A model generated the notes under the pieces. The model searched no databases. It worked only from the letters and a program-made list of their open reading frames with translations, and had not been told where the DNA came from. This document shows positions 53,251 to 63,943 of a stretch of DNA of 64,000 bases, piece after piece; the first letter of the stretch is position 1, and each line of letters starts with the position of its first letter. Position numbers and translations under genes: made by a program. Source of the stretch: Yersinia proxima (GTDB taxonomy: Bacteria > Pseudomonadota > Gammaproteobacteria > Enterobacterales > Enterobacteriaceae); contig NZ_CABHYG010000016.1 of NCBI RefSeq assembly GCF_902170785.1, positions 431,617-495,616 of the forward strand, written 5' to 3'.

Positions 53251-54423
53251 ATGAGTACAAACGCGGAAGCTCAAGTGCCGCAACAACCGCAGAATAAAAA
53301 GAAGCAACGTAAACGCGTGCTGCTATTACTGACGGGTATTTTTATTATTATTGGGGTGGCTTACCTTATTTATTGGTTCCTGGTGCTACGTCATCATCAA
53401 GAGACTGATAATGCTTATGTTTCGGGTAACCAGGTGCAGATTATGTCACAGGTTCCCGGCAGTGTGGTCAGTGTCAATTTTGAAAATACTGATTTTGTCA
53501 AAAGTGGCGATGTACTGCTGGCGCTCGATCCAACCGATGCCGAGCAGGCCTATGAGCAAGCGAAAACCGCACTGGCAAATACCGTACGCCAAACCCATCA
53601 ACTCATGATTAACAGCAAACAGTATCAGGCTAATATTGCGCTGAAGAAAACTGAACTGAGTAAAGCGCAGAATGACCTGAAACGCCGTGTAGTACTGGGT
53701 TCTGTTGATGCAATTGGTCGTGAGGAACTGCAACACGCCCGTGATGCCGTCGATGCAGCGCAAGCGTCATTAGATGTGGCGATTGCACAATACAATGCCA
53801 ATCAAGCACTGGTTCTCAATACACCGTTGGAGAAGCAACCGGCGGTCGAACAAGCGGCGGCCAAACTGCGCGATGCCTGGCTTTCCTTGCAGCGCACCAA
53901 AGTTGTCAGCCCTATCACCGGTTTTGTTTCACGCCGCAGTGTGCAAGTGGGTGCTGAAATTGCCAATGGTGCGCCATTGATGGCGGTCATTCCGGCTAAT
54001 GAAATGTGGATTGACGCTAACTTTAAAGAAACACAATTAGCCAATATGCGCATTGGCCAACCCGCCACGGTAGTCACTGATTTCTATGGTGATGATGTTG
54101 TCTTCCAAGGGAAAGTGGTCGGTCTGGATATGGGGACAGGCAGCGCCTTCTCCCTGCTACCCGCGCAAAATGCCACCGGCAACTGGATCAAAGTGGTTCA
54201 GCGCTTGCCGGTTCGTATTGAACTGGATGCCAAACAACTGGCTGAACATCCGCTACGTATTGGTTTATCAACCACGGTGCGGGTAGATACCGCCGACACT
54301 GATGGCCAAGTGTTAGCGCAAAACGTGCGCAAAGAACCGGCATTTGTCACCAATGCGCTGTCATTGGATTTAGCGCCAGTTAATCAAATGATTAGCGACA
54401 TTGTTCATGCGAATGCGGGTTAA
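53251..54423 (+). CDS. emrA: membrane fusion protein EmrA
   Basis: 390 residues from the ATG at 53251 (GGGGA upstream), the E. coli length. One N-terminal membrane segment (VLLLLTGIFIIIGVAYLIYW), a lipoyl half-motif, a long coiled-coil hairpin and a beta-barrel end. It links EmrB to the outer membrane channel. Confidence 0.93.
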   Translation: MSTNAEAQVPQQPQNKKKQRKRVLLLLTGIFIIIGVAYLIYWFLVLRHHQETDNAYVSGNQVQIMSQVPGSVVSVNFENTDFVKSGDVLLALDPTDAEQAYEQAKTALANTVRQTHQLMINSKQYQANIALKKTELSKAQNDLKRRVVLGSVDAIGREELQHARDAVDAAQASLDVAIAQYNANQALVLNTPLEKQPAVEQAAAKLRDAWLSLQRTKVVSPITGFVSRRSVQVGAEIANGAPLMAVIPANEMWIDANFKETQLANMRIGQPATVVTDFYGDDVVFQGKVVGLDMGTGSAFSLLPAQNATGNWIKVVQRLPVRIELDAKQLAEHPLRIGLSTTVRVDTADTDGQVLAQNVRKEPAFVTNALSLDLAPVNQMISDIVHANAG

Positions 54424-54462
54424 TGTTGATGCAAATGCAAGTTAAGCGCGCCGGAGGCCTCT

Positions 54463-55998
54463 GTGGCACAAAAACCGCTTGAGGGTGCCCAACTAGCCTG
54501 GATGACAGTCGCATTATCATTAGCGACTTTCATGCAGGTGCTGGATTCCACCATTGCTAACGTGGCTATTCCGACGATTGCCGGGGATCTTGGCTCGTCC
54601 AACTCCCAAGGCACATGGGTTATCACCTCATTCGGTGTGGCAAATGCGATTTCCATCCCGATCACTGGTTGGCTGGCAAAACGCATCGGTGAAGTCAGAT
54701 TATTTCTGTGGTCAACCGGGTTATTTGCACTAGCTTCATGGCTGTGTGGCGTGTCAAACAGCCTGGGGATGCTTATCTTCTTCCGGGTCATTCAAGGGCT
54801 GGTCGCAGGCCCATTGATCCCATTGTCACAGAGCTTGCTACTGAATAACTACCCGCCCGCGAAGCGAAGTATGGCCCTGGCATTGTGGTCGATGACTATT
54901 GTTGTCGCCCCAATCTTTGGGCCAATTCTCGGCGGTTATATCAGTGACAACTATCACTGGGGCTGGATCTTCTTTATCAACATCCCGATCGGGTTGGTCG
55001 TCATTTTGATGGCGGGCAGTACGCTGAAAGGACGAGAGACCAAAACCGAAATCAAGCCTATTGATACCGTGGGATTGGTATTATTGGTGGTGGGTATCGG
55101 TGCCTTACAAATCATGCTCGACCAAGGTAAGGAGCTGGACTGGTTTAACTCAACCGAGATAATCGTCCTGACGGTCATTGCCGTGATTGCCATTACCTTC
55201 CTGATAGTGTGGGAGCTAACCGACGACCATCCGGTGATTGATTTGTCATTATTCAAATCGAGAAACTTTACTATTGGTTGTTTGTGTATCAGCCTGGCCT
55301 ATATGTTGTACTTTGGCGCAATTGTCTTGTTGCCGCAGCTACTACAGGAGGTGTATGGCTATACCGCCACCTGGGCCGGTCTGGCATCAGCGCCTGTGGG
55401 TATCTTGCCGGTGTTGCTGTCACCTATCATTGGGCGTTTCTCGCATCGCATTGATATGCGGCAGTTAGTCACATTCAGCTTCATTATGTATGCGGTCTGT
55501 TTCTACTGGCGAGCATATACATTTGAACCGGGAATGGACTTTGGTGCCTCGGCGTGGCCGCAGTTTGTACAAGGCTTTGCTATTGCCTGCTTCTTTATGC
55601 CACTGACAGCAATTACTTTGTCCGGCTTACCGCCGGAGCGTATGGCGGCAGCATCCAGTTTGTCTAACTTCCTGCGAACATTGGCCGGGTCGATTGGTAC
55701 CTCTATCACCACCACTTTGTGGACGCAAAGAGAGTCGATGCACCATTCGCAGTTGACGGAGTTTGTTAATCCGTTCAATCCGAATGCCACACAGATGTAT
55801 CAGGATTTAGAAAAACTGGGGATGAACCAGCAGCAAGCGTCGGCTTATCTGGCGCGGGAAATTACCAATCAGGGGCTGATTATCTCGGCTAATGAGATCT
55901 TCTGGCTCTCGGCTGGGGTGTTCCTGTTGCTACTGGCTCTGGTGTGGTTTGCCAAACCGCCATTTACCTCCGGTGGAGGTGGCGGCGGTGCCCACTAG
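54463..55998 (+). CDS. emrB: multidrug efflux transporter EmrB (MFS, DHA2)
   Basis: 511 residues from the GTG at 54463 with GGAGG five bases upstream. 14 membrane segments; LDSTIANVAIPTIAGDLG and WVITSFGVANAISIP are DHA2 signatures. It exports uncouplers and hydrophobic antibiotics in exchange for protons. The Gly-rich C-terminal tail is typical. A strong terminator follows. Confidence 0.93.
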   Translation: MAQKPLEGAQLAWMTVALSLATFMQVLDSTIANVAIPTIAGDLGSSNSQGTWVITSFGVANAISIPITGWLAKRIGEVRLFLWSTGLFALASWLCGVSNSLGMLIFFRVIQGLVAGPLIPLSQSLLLNNYPPAKRSMALALWSMTIVVAPIFGPILGGYISDNYHWGWIFFINIPIGLVVILMAGSTLKGRETKTEIKPIDTVGLVLLVVGIGALQIMLDQGKELDWFNSTEIIVLTVIAVIAITFLIVWELTDDHPVIDLSLFKSRNFTIGCLCISLAYMLYFGAIVLLPQLLQEVYGYTATWAGLASAPVGILPVLLSPIIGRFSHRIDMRQLVTFSFIMYAVCFYWRAYTFEPGMDFGASAWPQFVQGFAIACFFMPLTAITLSGLPPERMAAASSLSNFLRTLAGSIGTSITTTLWTQRESMHHSQLTEFVNPFNPNATQMYQDLEKLGMNQQQASAYLAREITNQGLIISANEIFWLSAGVFLLLLALVWFAKPPFTSGGGGGGAH

Positions 55999-56018
55999 CG
56001 GCCAACGCTGAGCAACAA

Positions 56019-56049
56019 AAAGGGCGCTGACTTATCATCAGCGCCCTTT
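56019..56049. terminator. terminator after emrB
   Basis: AAAGGGCGCTGA (56019-56030) and TCAGCGCCCTTT (56038-56049) form a perfect 12-pair stem with A runs on the left and T on the right. Both directions are possible, but it mainly serves emrB. Confidence 0.85.
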
Positions 56050-56091
56050 AAGGTTATCGACAAAGCTATTTTATAGTTCGGAGATTAGCGG

Positions 56092-56146
56092 GGCGACTGC
56101 ACCGATGGGCGCTCCGACGGCTTACGCCGTTACGACCCATTCGGCA
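56092..56146. repeat. dispersed short repeat, copy B
   Basis: Inverted, diverged copy of the element at 43006-43057, with the core palindrome ACGGCTTACGCCGT. Placed between the emrB terminator and the yfiF end. Confidence 0.65.
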
Positions 56147-56204
56147 CATTTCCCCGCTTATCAACTGGTTACTTTATATTTTAGCTATTGCAACGACGAA
56201 TGAA

Positions 56205-57296
56205 TTAAGCCTGATTTTGACGCCACCACTCCGACAGCAAAATACCTGTCGCGACGGACACATTCAAACTTTCGACTTTGCCAGTACCGCCGATAGACAC
56301 ACTCACATCACCCTGCTGCCAGGCGCTGTCGGTTAGGCCATCACTTTCTTGCCCTAAAACCAGCACCATTTTAGCTGGCAGTTCAGCTTCTGCCAGACTG
56401 ACACCTTTATGGCTTGAGGTGGTCACGATGGTGTAGCCAGCTTTACGGAAGGTATCCAACACAGAAAGGAAATCATCAGCATTGATTGCTTTGATATGCT
56501 CCGCACCGCCTTCTGCAGTACGAACTGCCGCGCCAGACTCCAGCATCGCTGGGTCTTGCAGCAACACGCCGTTGATACCAAAGTGCGCACAGGTACGCAT
56601 AATGCCGCCCAGATTATGTGGGTTACCCACATCTTCCAGTGCCAGTACACAATCTTTCGCCTGAGTTTGCTGTTGCAGATAAGTTTCTGCATCCAAACCC
56701 TGACGTTTCTTAATCAGGAAACACACACCACCGTGGTGTTCAGTACCAGACGCTTTTGCCAGCTCATCTTCTTCAACCACATGATAAGCCTTGCGATTTG
56801 CCGCCATCCATTTCAGCGCTTCGCGAAAACGTGGGGTAACTGACTGCACAAACCAGGCGCGCACAATCGCATCAGGGCGGCTTTCAAACAGCGCTTTACA
56901 GGCATTCTCGCCATAAACGCGTGTTTCTTCAGCCCGCTGACGACGCAATTGCGCCGGATCCACATGGCTTTTGCCACTGATGCCGCCGTGATCAAACTCA
57001 GGTTCTTCTGATGGCGCACGAGACACGGTTTTCCACGGTGAATCATAAGGGCCATTATTATCAGAACGCGCCGGACGGCCAGGACTCACGCGTTCATTAC
57101 GGCCGGAATCGTTACGACGTGAGTCATTATTACGCGGTGAACTGCCCCGACCTGCATTATCACCCGGACGACCTTTGCCTGCCGGACGCGGGTTTTTACC
57201 CCGGTTATTGCTGTTACGGTCGTCGCTGCTGTTTTCGTCACTGCGGACGTACATCACTTTAACTTTGCCGTTTTTGCCACTAAATGAATCGTTCAT
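56205..57296 (-). CDS. yfiF: SpoU-family tRNA/rRNA methyltransferase YfiF
   Basis: 363 residues from the ATG at 57296 (GGAG upstream). A disordered basic N-terminus rich in Ser, Asn, Arg and Gly (to about residue 110) precedes a SpoU SAM-knot domain: [20 protein letters not shown], then VLGQESDGL and [17 protein letters not shown]. It is a 2'-O-methyltransferase homologue whose RNA target is not established. Divergent from trxC. Confidence 0.9.
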   Translation of the reverse strand: MNDSFSGKNGKVKVMYVRSDENSSDDRNSNNRGKNPRPAGKGRPGDNAGRGSSPRNNDSRRNDSGRNERVSPGRPARSDNNGPYDSPWKTVSRAPSEEPEFDHGGISGKSHVDPAQLRRQRAEETRVYGENACKALFESRPDAIVRAWFVQSVTPRFREALKWMAANRKAYHVVEEDELAKASGTEHHGGVCFLIKKRQGLDAETYLQQQTQAKDCVLALEDVGNPHNLGGIMRTCAHFGINGVLLQDPAMLESGAAVRTAEGGAEHIKAINADDFLSVLDTFRKAGYTIVTTSSHKGVSLAEAELPAKMVLVLGQESDGLTDSAWQQGDVSVSIGGTGKVESLNVSVATGILLSEWWRQNQA

Positions 57297-57516
57297 TGTC
57301 TTCTCCACCAACGCGCAGGGCGCGAAGATTACCTGATGTCTGCTCGGTTAGCCATAAGCAAGCGCTAAAAGCTAGCAACTATCGTATTCATCGAATAAAC
57401 CATTTTGGCAATGACTTCTTTTATACCCATAATAGATAACAACAACGAAACAATTCAGCTCATATTGACTGTCTGGTTTCTCTTAATCTACTCAGATACA
57501 AAATAAAGGCTAATTT

Positions 57517-57957
57517 ATGAATACGGTATGTACAGCTTGTATGGCGACAAATCGCCTACCTGAAGCACGTATTGATGACGGCGCTAAATGTGGGCGCTGC
57601 GGCCACTCTTTATTTGATGGCAGCGTCATTAACGCCACCGCCGAAACACTGGATAAACTGCTACAAGATGACCTGCCGGTCGTCATCGACTTCTGGGCTC
57701 CCTGGTGTGGCCCTTGCCGCAGCTTCGCGCCCATTTTTACAGAGGTTGCCGCAGAGCGCGCCGGAAAAGTTCGCTTTGTTAAAGTCAATACTGAAGCAGA
57801 ACCGGCACTCAGCACGCGTTTCCATATCCGCAGCATTCCCACCATTATGCTGTATCGAAACGGCAAAATGGTCGATATGCTTAGCGGCGCATTGCCAAAG
57901 GCAGCTTTTGATAATTGGCTAAATGAGCAATTATCAGCGGAACCCGCTGCCCGCTAA
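57517..57957 (+). CDS. trxC: thioredoxin 2
   Basis: 146 residues. N-terminal zinc site with Cys5, Cys8, Cys25 and Cys28, and active site WCGPC (Cys64, Cys67). It reduces disulphides in the cytosol and is part of the peroxide response in E. coli. E. coli TrxC has 139 residues. 205 bases separate it from yfiF with no gene in between. Confidence 0.95.
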   Translation: MNTVCTACMATNRLPEARIDDGAKCGRCGHSLFDGSVINATAETLDKLLQDDLPVVIDFWAPWCGPCRSFAPIFTEVAAERAGKVRFVKVNTEAEPALSTRFHIRSIPTIMLYRNGKMVDMLSGALPKAAFDNWLNEQLSAEPAAR

Positions 57958-58111
57958 GCTAGTTTAACTCATTTATCACCATTCGGGGCCGTTCAACTGC
58001 CCGATAAAGTCCACGCCCTGACAGTTTTCTGTTGGGGCGTTGTTTTTTCTTTTATGGTATGACTGAGCTCTGGGGTTGATTAGAATAGCGCTATTTCTTC
58101 AGGAGTCCGTC

Positions 58112-58861
58112 GTGACTGAATCATCTACTACCGACCAGGCTTTGCCTACGGTCATAACGACGGGAAATGCAGTACTGCGGTTACGCCAGCAGCGGTTATC
58201 CGCGTCTACCCGCCCGTATCGCGCCCGTGGTTGCCGCGCTATTCGCTGCCAAGGCTGCCTGCTGACTGAGCGTTTTTGTTTGTGTGACACCATCAAACCA
58301 CAACCGGCCAGCAGTCGCTTTTGCCTGATCATGTTTGATACCGAACCCCTTAAGCCCAGTAATACCGGCCGACTAATTGCTGATATTCTGCCAAACACTC
58401 AAGCCTTCCTCTGGGCGCGAACAGAAGTTGATCCTGAGCTGTTAGCCGCAATACGCGACCCTTCTCGCCAGCCTTATGTGGTCTTTCCGGAAAAATATGC
58501 TGACCCTGACCGGCTGGTACTCAATCAATTACCTGTAAGCGATAAACCACCGTTATTTATTTTACTGGATGGTACCTGGACTGAAGCTAAAAAAATGTTC
58601 CGCCGAAGCCCGTATCTTTCCGAACTACCTATGTTGTCGCTAAATGTCAGTAACACCTCGGATTATCTACTGCGGGAAGCACAACGCCCGGAACAACATT
58701 GCACTGTCGAGGTTGCCGCCGCCCTGCTGCAACAAGCTGGTGATATTCAGGCAGCGGATGGATTAACCGCGCATTTCCACTATTTCCGTCAGCAATATTT
58801 AGCCGGAAAACCTCATCATCCAGTGGGCCGAGTCACAGCAAGTATCGAAGATATCGCATAA
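58112..58861 (+). CDS. tapT: tRNA-uridine aminocarboxypropyltransferase TapT (DTW domain, YfiP)
   Basis: 249 residues from the GTG at 58112 (GGAG six bases upstream). Cys motif CQGCLLTERFCLCD binds a metal; the DTW-family core is LLDGTWTEAKKMFRRSPYL. The enzyme transfers the aminocarboxypropyl group of SAM to U47 of tRNA (acp3U). The alternative upstream start has no ribosome site. Confidence 0.9.
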   Translation: MTESSTTDQALPTVITTGNAVLRLRQQRLSASTRPYRARGCRAIRCQGCLLTERFCLCDTIKPQPASSRFCLIMFDTEPLKPSNTGRLIADILPNTQAFLWARTEVDPELLAAIRDPSRQPYVVFPEKYADPDRLVLNQLPVSDKPPLFILLDGTWTEAKKMFRRSPYLSELPMLSLNVSNTSDYLLREAQRPEQHCTVEVAAALLQQAGDIQAADGLTAHFHYFRQQYLAGKPHHPVGRVTASIEDIA

Positions 58862-58913
58862 AATCAGTAAAGCAGCCTCTAACTTATGCAACTTGAAAGA
58901 TGACGGGGATAAT

Positions 58914-61556
58914 ATGAGCCAACGTGGATTAGAAGCACTACTACGCCCGAAGTCTATTGCCGTTATTGGTGCCTCTGAAAAACCGGAGCGTGCAGGTTTT
59001 CTGATGATGCGCAATTTGCTGGATGGCGGGTTCAATGGCCCAATCCTCCCTGTCACCCCTACTCATAAAGCAGTTTGCGGTGTATTGGCTTATGCCAATA
59101 TCGCCAGCCTGCCCATCACGCCTGACTTAGCCATTTTATGTACCCATGATCGCCGTAACCTAACTCTGCTGGAGGATTTGGGTACCCGTGGCTGTAAGGC
59201 TGTGATTATCCTGTCGGCGGCAACTGAACAATTTCCTGAGCTAAAAGCCTGCGCGCAGCGTCACCACATGCGCCTGCTTGGCCCAAACAGCTTAGGTTTG
59301 CTGGCACCGTGGCAAGGGTTAAATGCCAGCTTCTCACCAGTTCCTATCAAAAAAGGCCGACTGGCGTTTATCTCCCAGTCAGCAGCGGTAGCTAACACCA
59401 TTTTGGACTGGGCGCAGCAACGGGAAGTGGGGTTCTCTTATTTTATTGCGCTGGGCGATAGCCTGGATATTGATGTCGATGACTTACTCGACTTCCTTGC
59501 CCGAGACGGTAAAACCAGCGCTATCATGTTGTATATTGAGCATATTAGCGATGCGCGTCGCTTCTTATCGGCTTCACGCAGTGCCTCGCGCAATAAACCG
59601 ATTCTGGTGGTAAAAAGTGGCCGCAGCCAACGCGCCCAACAGTTACTCAATGGTCAACAAGGGTTGGACGCCGCCTATGATGCCGCCATTCAACGTGCTG
59701 GGCTGTTACGGGTTCAGGATACTCACGAGCTATTTTCGGCAGTAGAAACGCTGAGTCATATGCATCCACTGCGCGGTGAGCGGCTCCTAATTGTGAGTAA
59801 TGGAGCAGCCCCAGCGGCAATGGCATTAGATGAGTTAATTAGCCGTAACGGTAAGTTGGCTACACTCTCTGATAGTACCCAATCCGCGCTGAGTGCAGCG
59901 CTACCACCTTTTGTTTCCTTACGTAACCCAATAGACCTGCGAGATGATGCTAGCGCCGAGCGCTATTTAGCGGCGCTTAAGCCCTTATTGGACAGCACCG
60001 ATTATGACGCGCTACTGCTGATCCACTCACCGAGTGCTGCGGCACCAGGCAGTAAAACCGCTGAGTTATTGATATCGGCCATCCGCCAGCACCCACGTGG
60101 CAAGCGTATTACTTTGCTAACTAATTGGTGCGGTGAATATTCATCACAAGATGCCCGGCGTTTATTTACGGAAGCCGGTATCCCGACCTATCGTACACCA
60201 GAAGGCGCGATAACCGCCTTTATGCACATGGTGGAATACCGCCGTAACCAAAAACAGTTGAAAGAAACACCGGCGTTGCCTGTCGGCCTCACGGCCAATA
60301 CTGCGCATGTACACCAGTTAATTCGCCAGGCGCTGGCAGAAGGAACGACTCAACTGGATACCCATGAAGTACAGCCAATCCTTGAAGCCTATGGCCTGAG
60401 CATGCTACCAACCTGGATTGCCAGTGATAGTGTTGAAGCGGTACACATCGCCGAGCAGCTAGGATACCCGGTGGCTATCAAACTCCGCTCGCCAGATATT
60501 GCGCACAAGTCAGAAGTTCAGGGAGTCATGCTATACCTGCGTACCGCAATGGAAGTGCAACGAGCCGCAGACGATATCCTCGATCGCGTGAAACGGACTT
60601 ATCCTCAAGCCCGTATCGACGGTTTACTGGTACAAAGTATGGCAAACCGCGCTGGAGCACAGGAGCTGCGGATTGCTGTCGAGCAAGATGCCATCTTCGG
60701 CCCACTGATTATGCTAGGGGAAGGCGGTATTGAATGGCACCATGAAACACAGGCCGCCGTTGCATTACCGCCGCTGAATATGGCATTAGCCCGCTACCTG
60801 ATTATCCAGGCGGTCAAAGGTGGAAAAATCCGCAGCCGTGGTTCACTGCAACCTTTGGATATCCCGGGGCTAAGTCGCTTGCTGGTGCAGGTCTCGAACC
60901 TGATTCTTGATTGCCCTGAAATCTCACGTTTAGATATTCATCCCGTGCTTGCTTCTGGCAGTGAGTTCACGTTACTGGATGTATCAATGCAGTTGGCACC
61001 TGTTACTGGTGACCCACAAGCGCGGCTGGCAATTCGCCCCTATCCACACGAGTTAGAACAAACCGTGGTGCTAAAAGACGGATCTGATTGCCTGTTTCGC
61101 CCCATCTTGCCGGAAGATGAACCGCTACTAAAATTATTTATCGATCAAGTGACTAAAGAAGATCTCTATTATCGCTACTTCAGCGAAATCAACGAATTCA
61201 GTCACGACGATTTGGCGAATATGACCCAAATTGACTATGATCGTGAGATGGCCTTTGTTGCTGTGCGCCAAACAGCGGCAGGGCCGGAAATCATTGGCGT
61301 TACGCGCGCGCTGTCCGATCCTGACAATATAGATGCAGAATTTGCGGTATTGGTGCGCTCAGATCTAAAAGGGCTGGGGCTGGGACGAGAATTGCTTGAG
61401 AAAATGATCCAGTACACCCGTAGCCACGGCTTAACACGCCTCACCGCGGTCACTATGCCCAACAACCGCGGCATGATAGGGTTGGCGAAAAAACTGGGTT
61501 TTAGTATTGATGTGCAGATGGAGGATGGGATCGTTAATCTGGAGCTGACACTTTGA
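58914..61556 (+). CDS. yfiQ: protein lysine acetyltransferase YfiQ (PatZ/Pka)
   Basis: 880 residues from the ATG at 58914. Domains in order: CoA-binding (1-130), succinyl-CoA-ligase-like (150-460), ATP-grasp (490-700; IKLRSPDIAHKSEVQGVML) and C-terminal GNAT (730-880; VLVRSDLKGLGLGRELLEKM). It acetylates lysines of enzymes such as acetyl-CoA synthetase. Frequently next to tapT in enterobacteria. Confidence 0.93.
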   Translation: MSQRGLEALLRPKSIAVIGASEKPERAGFLMMRNLLDGGFNGPILPVTPTHKAVCGVLAYANIASLPITPDLAILCTHDRRNLTLLEDLGTRGCKAVIILSAATEQFPELKACAQRHHMRLLGPNSLGLLAPWQGLNASFSPVPIKKGRLAFISQSAAVANTILDWAQQREVGFSYFIALGDSLDIDVDDLLDFLARDGKTSAIMLYIEHISDARRFLSASRSASRNKPILVVKSGRSQRAQQLLNGQQGLDAAYDAAIQRAGLLRVQDTHELFSAVETLSHMHPLRGERLLIVSNGAAPAAMALDELISRNGKLATLSDSTQSALSAALPPFVSLRNPIDLRDDASAERYLAALKPLLDSTDYDALLLIHSPSAAAPGSKTAELLISAIRQHPRGKRITLLTNWCGEYSSQDARRLFTEAGIPTYRTPEGAITAFMHMVEYRRNQKQLKETPALPVGLTANTAHVHQLIRQALAEGTTQLDTHEVQPILEAYGLSMLPTWIASDSVEAVHIAEQLGYPVAIKLRSPDIAHKSEVQGVMLYLRTAMEVQRAADDILDRVKRTYPQARIDGLLVQSMANRAGAQELRIAVEQDAIFGPLIMLGEGGIEWHHETQAAVALPPLNMALARYLIIQAVKGGKIRSRGSLQPLDIPGLSRLLVQVSNLILDCPEISRLDIHPVLASGSEFTLLDVSMQLAPVTGDPQARLAIRPYPHELEQTVVLKDGSDCLFRPILPEDEPLLKLFIDQVTKEDLYYRYFSEINEFSHDDLANMTQIDYDREMAFVAVRQTAAGPEIIGVTRALSDPDNIDAEFAVLVRSDLKGLGLGRELLEKMIQYTRSHGLTRLTAVTMPNNRGMIGLAKKLGFSIDVQMEDGIVNLELTL

Positions 61557-61733
61557 TTTCAATTACATGAATCGGCGTGATATAGCCCACATAGATAAGC
61601 GATTCAGTCTACGGTTGGCAAAACTTGCGCACAATCCGGAAAAGTAGTGGTATTATCGCCCGACTCTATGGATTAGTGTTTTTTTGGATATGGCGGTTCT
61701 GCCATCAAATAACAAGAGAAGAAGCGCACTGTG

Positions 61734-63089
61734 ATGTTGTCAAAATTCAAACGTAGCAAACATCAACAACACCTTGCACAACTGCCCAAACTCCCCCAGC
61801 CAGTTGATGATGTCCAAACGCTTTATTGCCCCAAGGTTTTCCGCTCTACTCTGCTGGAATTGATAGGCCAGGCGACCAAACGTATCTATCTGGTGGCGCT
61901 TTACCTTGAGCAGGATGATGCAGGTCGCGATGTGATGAACGCCCTCTATCAGGCCAAACAACGGCATCCTGAGCTAGAAATTTGTGTATTAGTAGACTGG
62001 CATCGTGCGCAGCGTGGCCGTATTGGGGCCGCTGCCGTTAATACTAATGCAGATTGGTATTGTGAGATGGCAGAGAAGCATCCGGACGTCAGTGTTCCGG
62101 TTTATGGTGTCCCGGTGAATACCCGCGAAGCCCTTGGCGTATTACATCTGAAAGGTTTTGTTATTGATGACACCGTTATATACAGTGGTGCCAGCATCAA
62201 TGACGTCTATCTCTATCAAAATGATAAGTATCGTTATGATCGTTACCAATTAATCACAAATCCATCATTAGCCAATATTATGGTTGATTATGTGAAGCAG
62301 CGGATTCTGAGCGCAGGTGCTGTTCAACGTCTCGATCGCACCGATCGACCGACTAATCCCGAGATCAAAAACGAAACCCGCCAGTTTCGCTCATCACTGC
62401 GAGATATCGGTTATCAATTCCCAGCACAGGCTGGTAATGACGAGTTAGCAGTGACTCCGTTGGTTGGGCTAGGTAAAAAGAGCCAACTCAACAAGACAAT
62501 TCATCATTTAATGGCTTCTGCTGATGAACGCCTCACTATCTGCACGCCCTACTTCAATCTGCCCGCATTGTTAGTCCGCAATATCATTTATCTGCTGCGC
62601 GAAGGTAAACAGGTTGAGATTATTGTTGGCGACAAAACAGCAAACGACTTTTATATTCCAGAAGATCAGCCGTTTAAAATTATCGGTGCCCTGCCGTATT
62701 TATACGAAATCAACTTGCGCCGCTTCCTCAGCCGCTTACAGCGTTTTGTGGATAATGGCCAACTGATTGTTCGTTTATGGAAAGATGGCGACAATACCTA
62801 TCATCTGAAAGGGATGTGGGTAGATAATAACTGGCAGTTGATTACGGGTAATAACCTGAACCCACGCGCATGGCGCCTGGATCTGGAAAATGCCATTTTG
62901 ATCCACGATCCTAAGCATGAGATGCATGAGCAGCGAGCAAAAGAGCTGGAATGCATTCGAACTCATACTAAAGTTGTTTCACACTACCTTGAACTTGAGA
63001 ATATTCAGCAATATCCGGTCAAGGTACGTAAGCTGATCCGTCGCTTACGCAGAATTCGTATCGACCGGCTGATTAGTCGTATTCTGTAA
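61734..63089 (+). CDS. pssA: CDP-diacylglycerol-serine phosphatidyltransferase PssA
   Basis: 451 residues from the ATG at 61734, the E. coli length. Phospholipase D superfamily, two HKD-type motifs: HLKGFVIDDTVIYSGASIN and HLKGMWVDNNWQLITGNNLN. It makes phosphatidylserine, precursor of phosphatidylethanolamine. No membrane segment; basic surface, as known for this peripheral enzyme. Confidence 0.95.
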   Translation: MLSKFKRSKHQQHLAQLPKLPQPVDDVQTLYCPKVFRSTLLELIGQATKRIYLVALYLEQDDAGRDVMNALYQAKQRHPELEICVLVDWHRAQRGRIGAAAVNTNADWYCEMAEKHPDVSVPVYGVPVNTREALGVLHLKGFVIDDTVIYSGASINDVYLYQNDKYRYDRYQLITNPSLANIMVDYVKQRILSAGAVQRLDRTDRPTNPEIKNETRQFRSSLRDIGYQFPAQAGNDELAVTPLVGLGKKSQLNKTIHHLMASADERLTICTPYFNLPALLVRNIIYLLREGKQVEIIVGDKTANDFYIPEDQPFKIIGALPYLYEINLRRFLSRLQRFVDNGQLIVRLWKDGDNTYHLKGMWVDNNWQLITGNNLNPRAWRLDLENAILIHDPKHEMHEQRAKELECIRTHTKVVSHYLELENIQQYPVKVRKLIRRLRRIRIDRLISRIL

Positions 63090-63105
63090 ATCTAAAACAA
63101 AAAAC

Positions 63106-63127
63106 CCGGTGCTACGCCGGTTTTTTT
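63106..63127 (+). terminator. terminator after pssA
   Basis: CCGGTG, loop CTA and CGCCGG (one T-G pair) are followed by seven T. Confidence 0.8.
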
Positions 63128-63151
63128 GTCTCAGGCCAAAGGAGAGACTGC

Positions 63152-63493
63152 ATGTGGTGCTCACCTTATCTTCGTCCATTAATTTTTGCCCCGCTACTTT
63201 TTGCCAGTTCTGCATGCACCCATACAGCCAATGACAGTTGGACGGGGAAGGACAAAGCACAACATTTCTTTACCTCTGCCGCATTGGCTGCTGCGGGTAC
63301 AGCCTATGGCGAACATCAGAATTGGTCTGATGTAAGAAGCCGTAATTTCGGTCTGTTATTTTCGATAGGTATCGGCGCGGGCAAAGAGCTATATGATAGC
63401 CGCCAAGGTGGTACTGGTTGGAGTTGGAAAGACTTTGCCTGGGATGTCGCCGGCGCGGTGACTGGTTACAGCCTCTATCAGGCAGTCAATTGA
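63152..63493 (+). CDS. yfiM: lipoprotein YfiM
   Basis: 113 residues. Lipoprotein signal ending SSAC at Cys22, then DKAQHFFTSAALAAAGTAYG and GAGKELYDSRQGGTGWSWKD, the YfiM (DUF2279) pattern. GGAG lies seven bases before the ATG. Same place next to pssA as in E. coli. Role unknown. Confidence 0.88.
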   Translation: MWCSPYLRPLIFAPLLFASSACTHTANDSWTGKDKAQHFFTSAALAAAGTAYGEHQNWSDVRSRNFGLLFSIGIGAGKELYDSRQGGTGWSWKDFAWDVAGAVTGYSLYQAVN

Positions 63494-63549
63494 CACGTTA
63501 CCCTGTTTATCGTATATCATGCTCGGCTCGTCCCTGTCAGAACCATAAA

Positions 63550-63580
63550 GCAAAAAAGGCCACCCGCCAGGGTAGCCTTC
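63550..63580 (-). terminator. second terminator of the rRNA operon
   Basis: On the minus strand AAGGCTACCC and GGGTGGCCTT pair with one mismatch, followed by six T. It faces the converging yfiM gene. Confidence 0.75.
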
Positions 63581-63667
63581 TCTTCTATTTAGGTTTTTCA
63601 CGCACAAGAATTCACACTAAATTCCATGCAAAAACTATTTCTATCGCTTTTTATATTTCACACATAG

Positions 63668-63695
63668 CAAAAACCCCACGCTTTTGGCATGGGGT
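63668..63695 (-). terminator. first terminator of the rRNA operon
   Basis: On the minus strand ACCCCATGC, loop CAAAA and GCGTGGGGT are followed by five T. It lies just after the 5S gene. Confidence 0.85.
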
Positions 63696-63708
63696 CTCGG
63701 CTTATTTG

Positions 63709-63828
63709 ATGCCTGGCAGTGTCCTACTCTCGCATGGGGAGACCCCACACTACCATCGGCGCTACGGCGTTTCACTTCTGAGTTCGGCATGGGATCAGGT
63801 GGGACCACCGCGCTATGGCCGCCAGGCA
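63709..63828 (-). rRNA. rrf: 5S ribosomal RNA
   Basis: 120 bases. Starts TGCCTGGCGGCCATAGCGCG and ends CACTGCCAGGCAT on the minus strand; the central block with CCGAACTCAGAAGTGAAACG is the standard 5S sequence. Last gene of the operon. Confidence 0.97.
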
Positions 63829-63943
63829 AATTCTGTTTCAATTAACCCGCTACACAGTTCCCTGCACAGCCAGCCAATCCAATCTGGAATCATCGCTGAA
63901 AATCAATATCACTCTCTCAAATACAAAACACCTTCGGTGTTGT

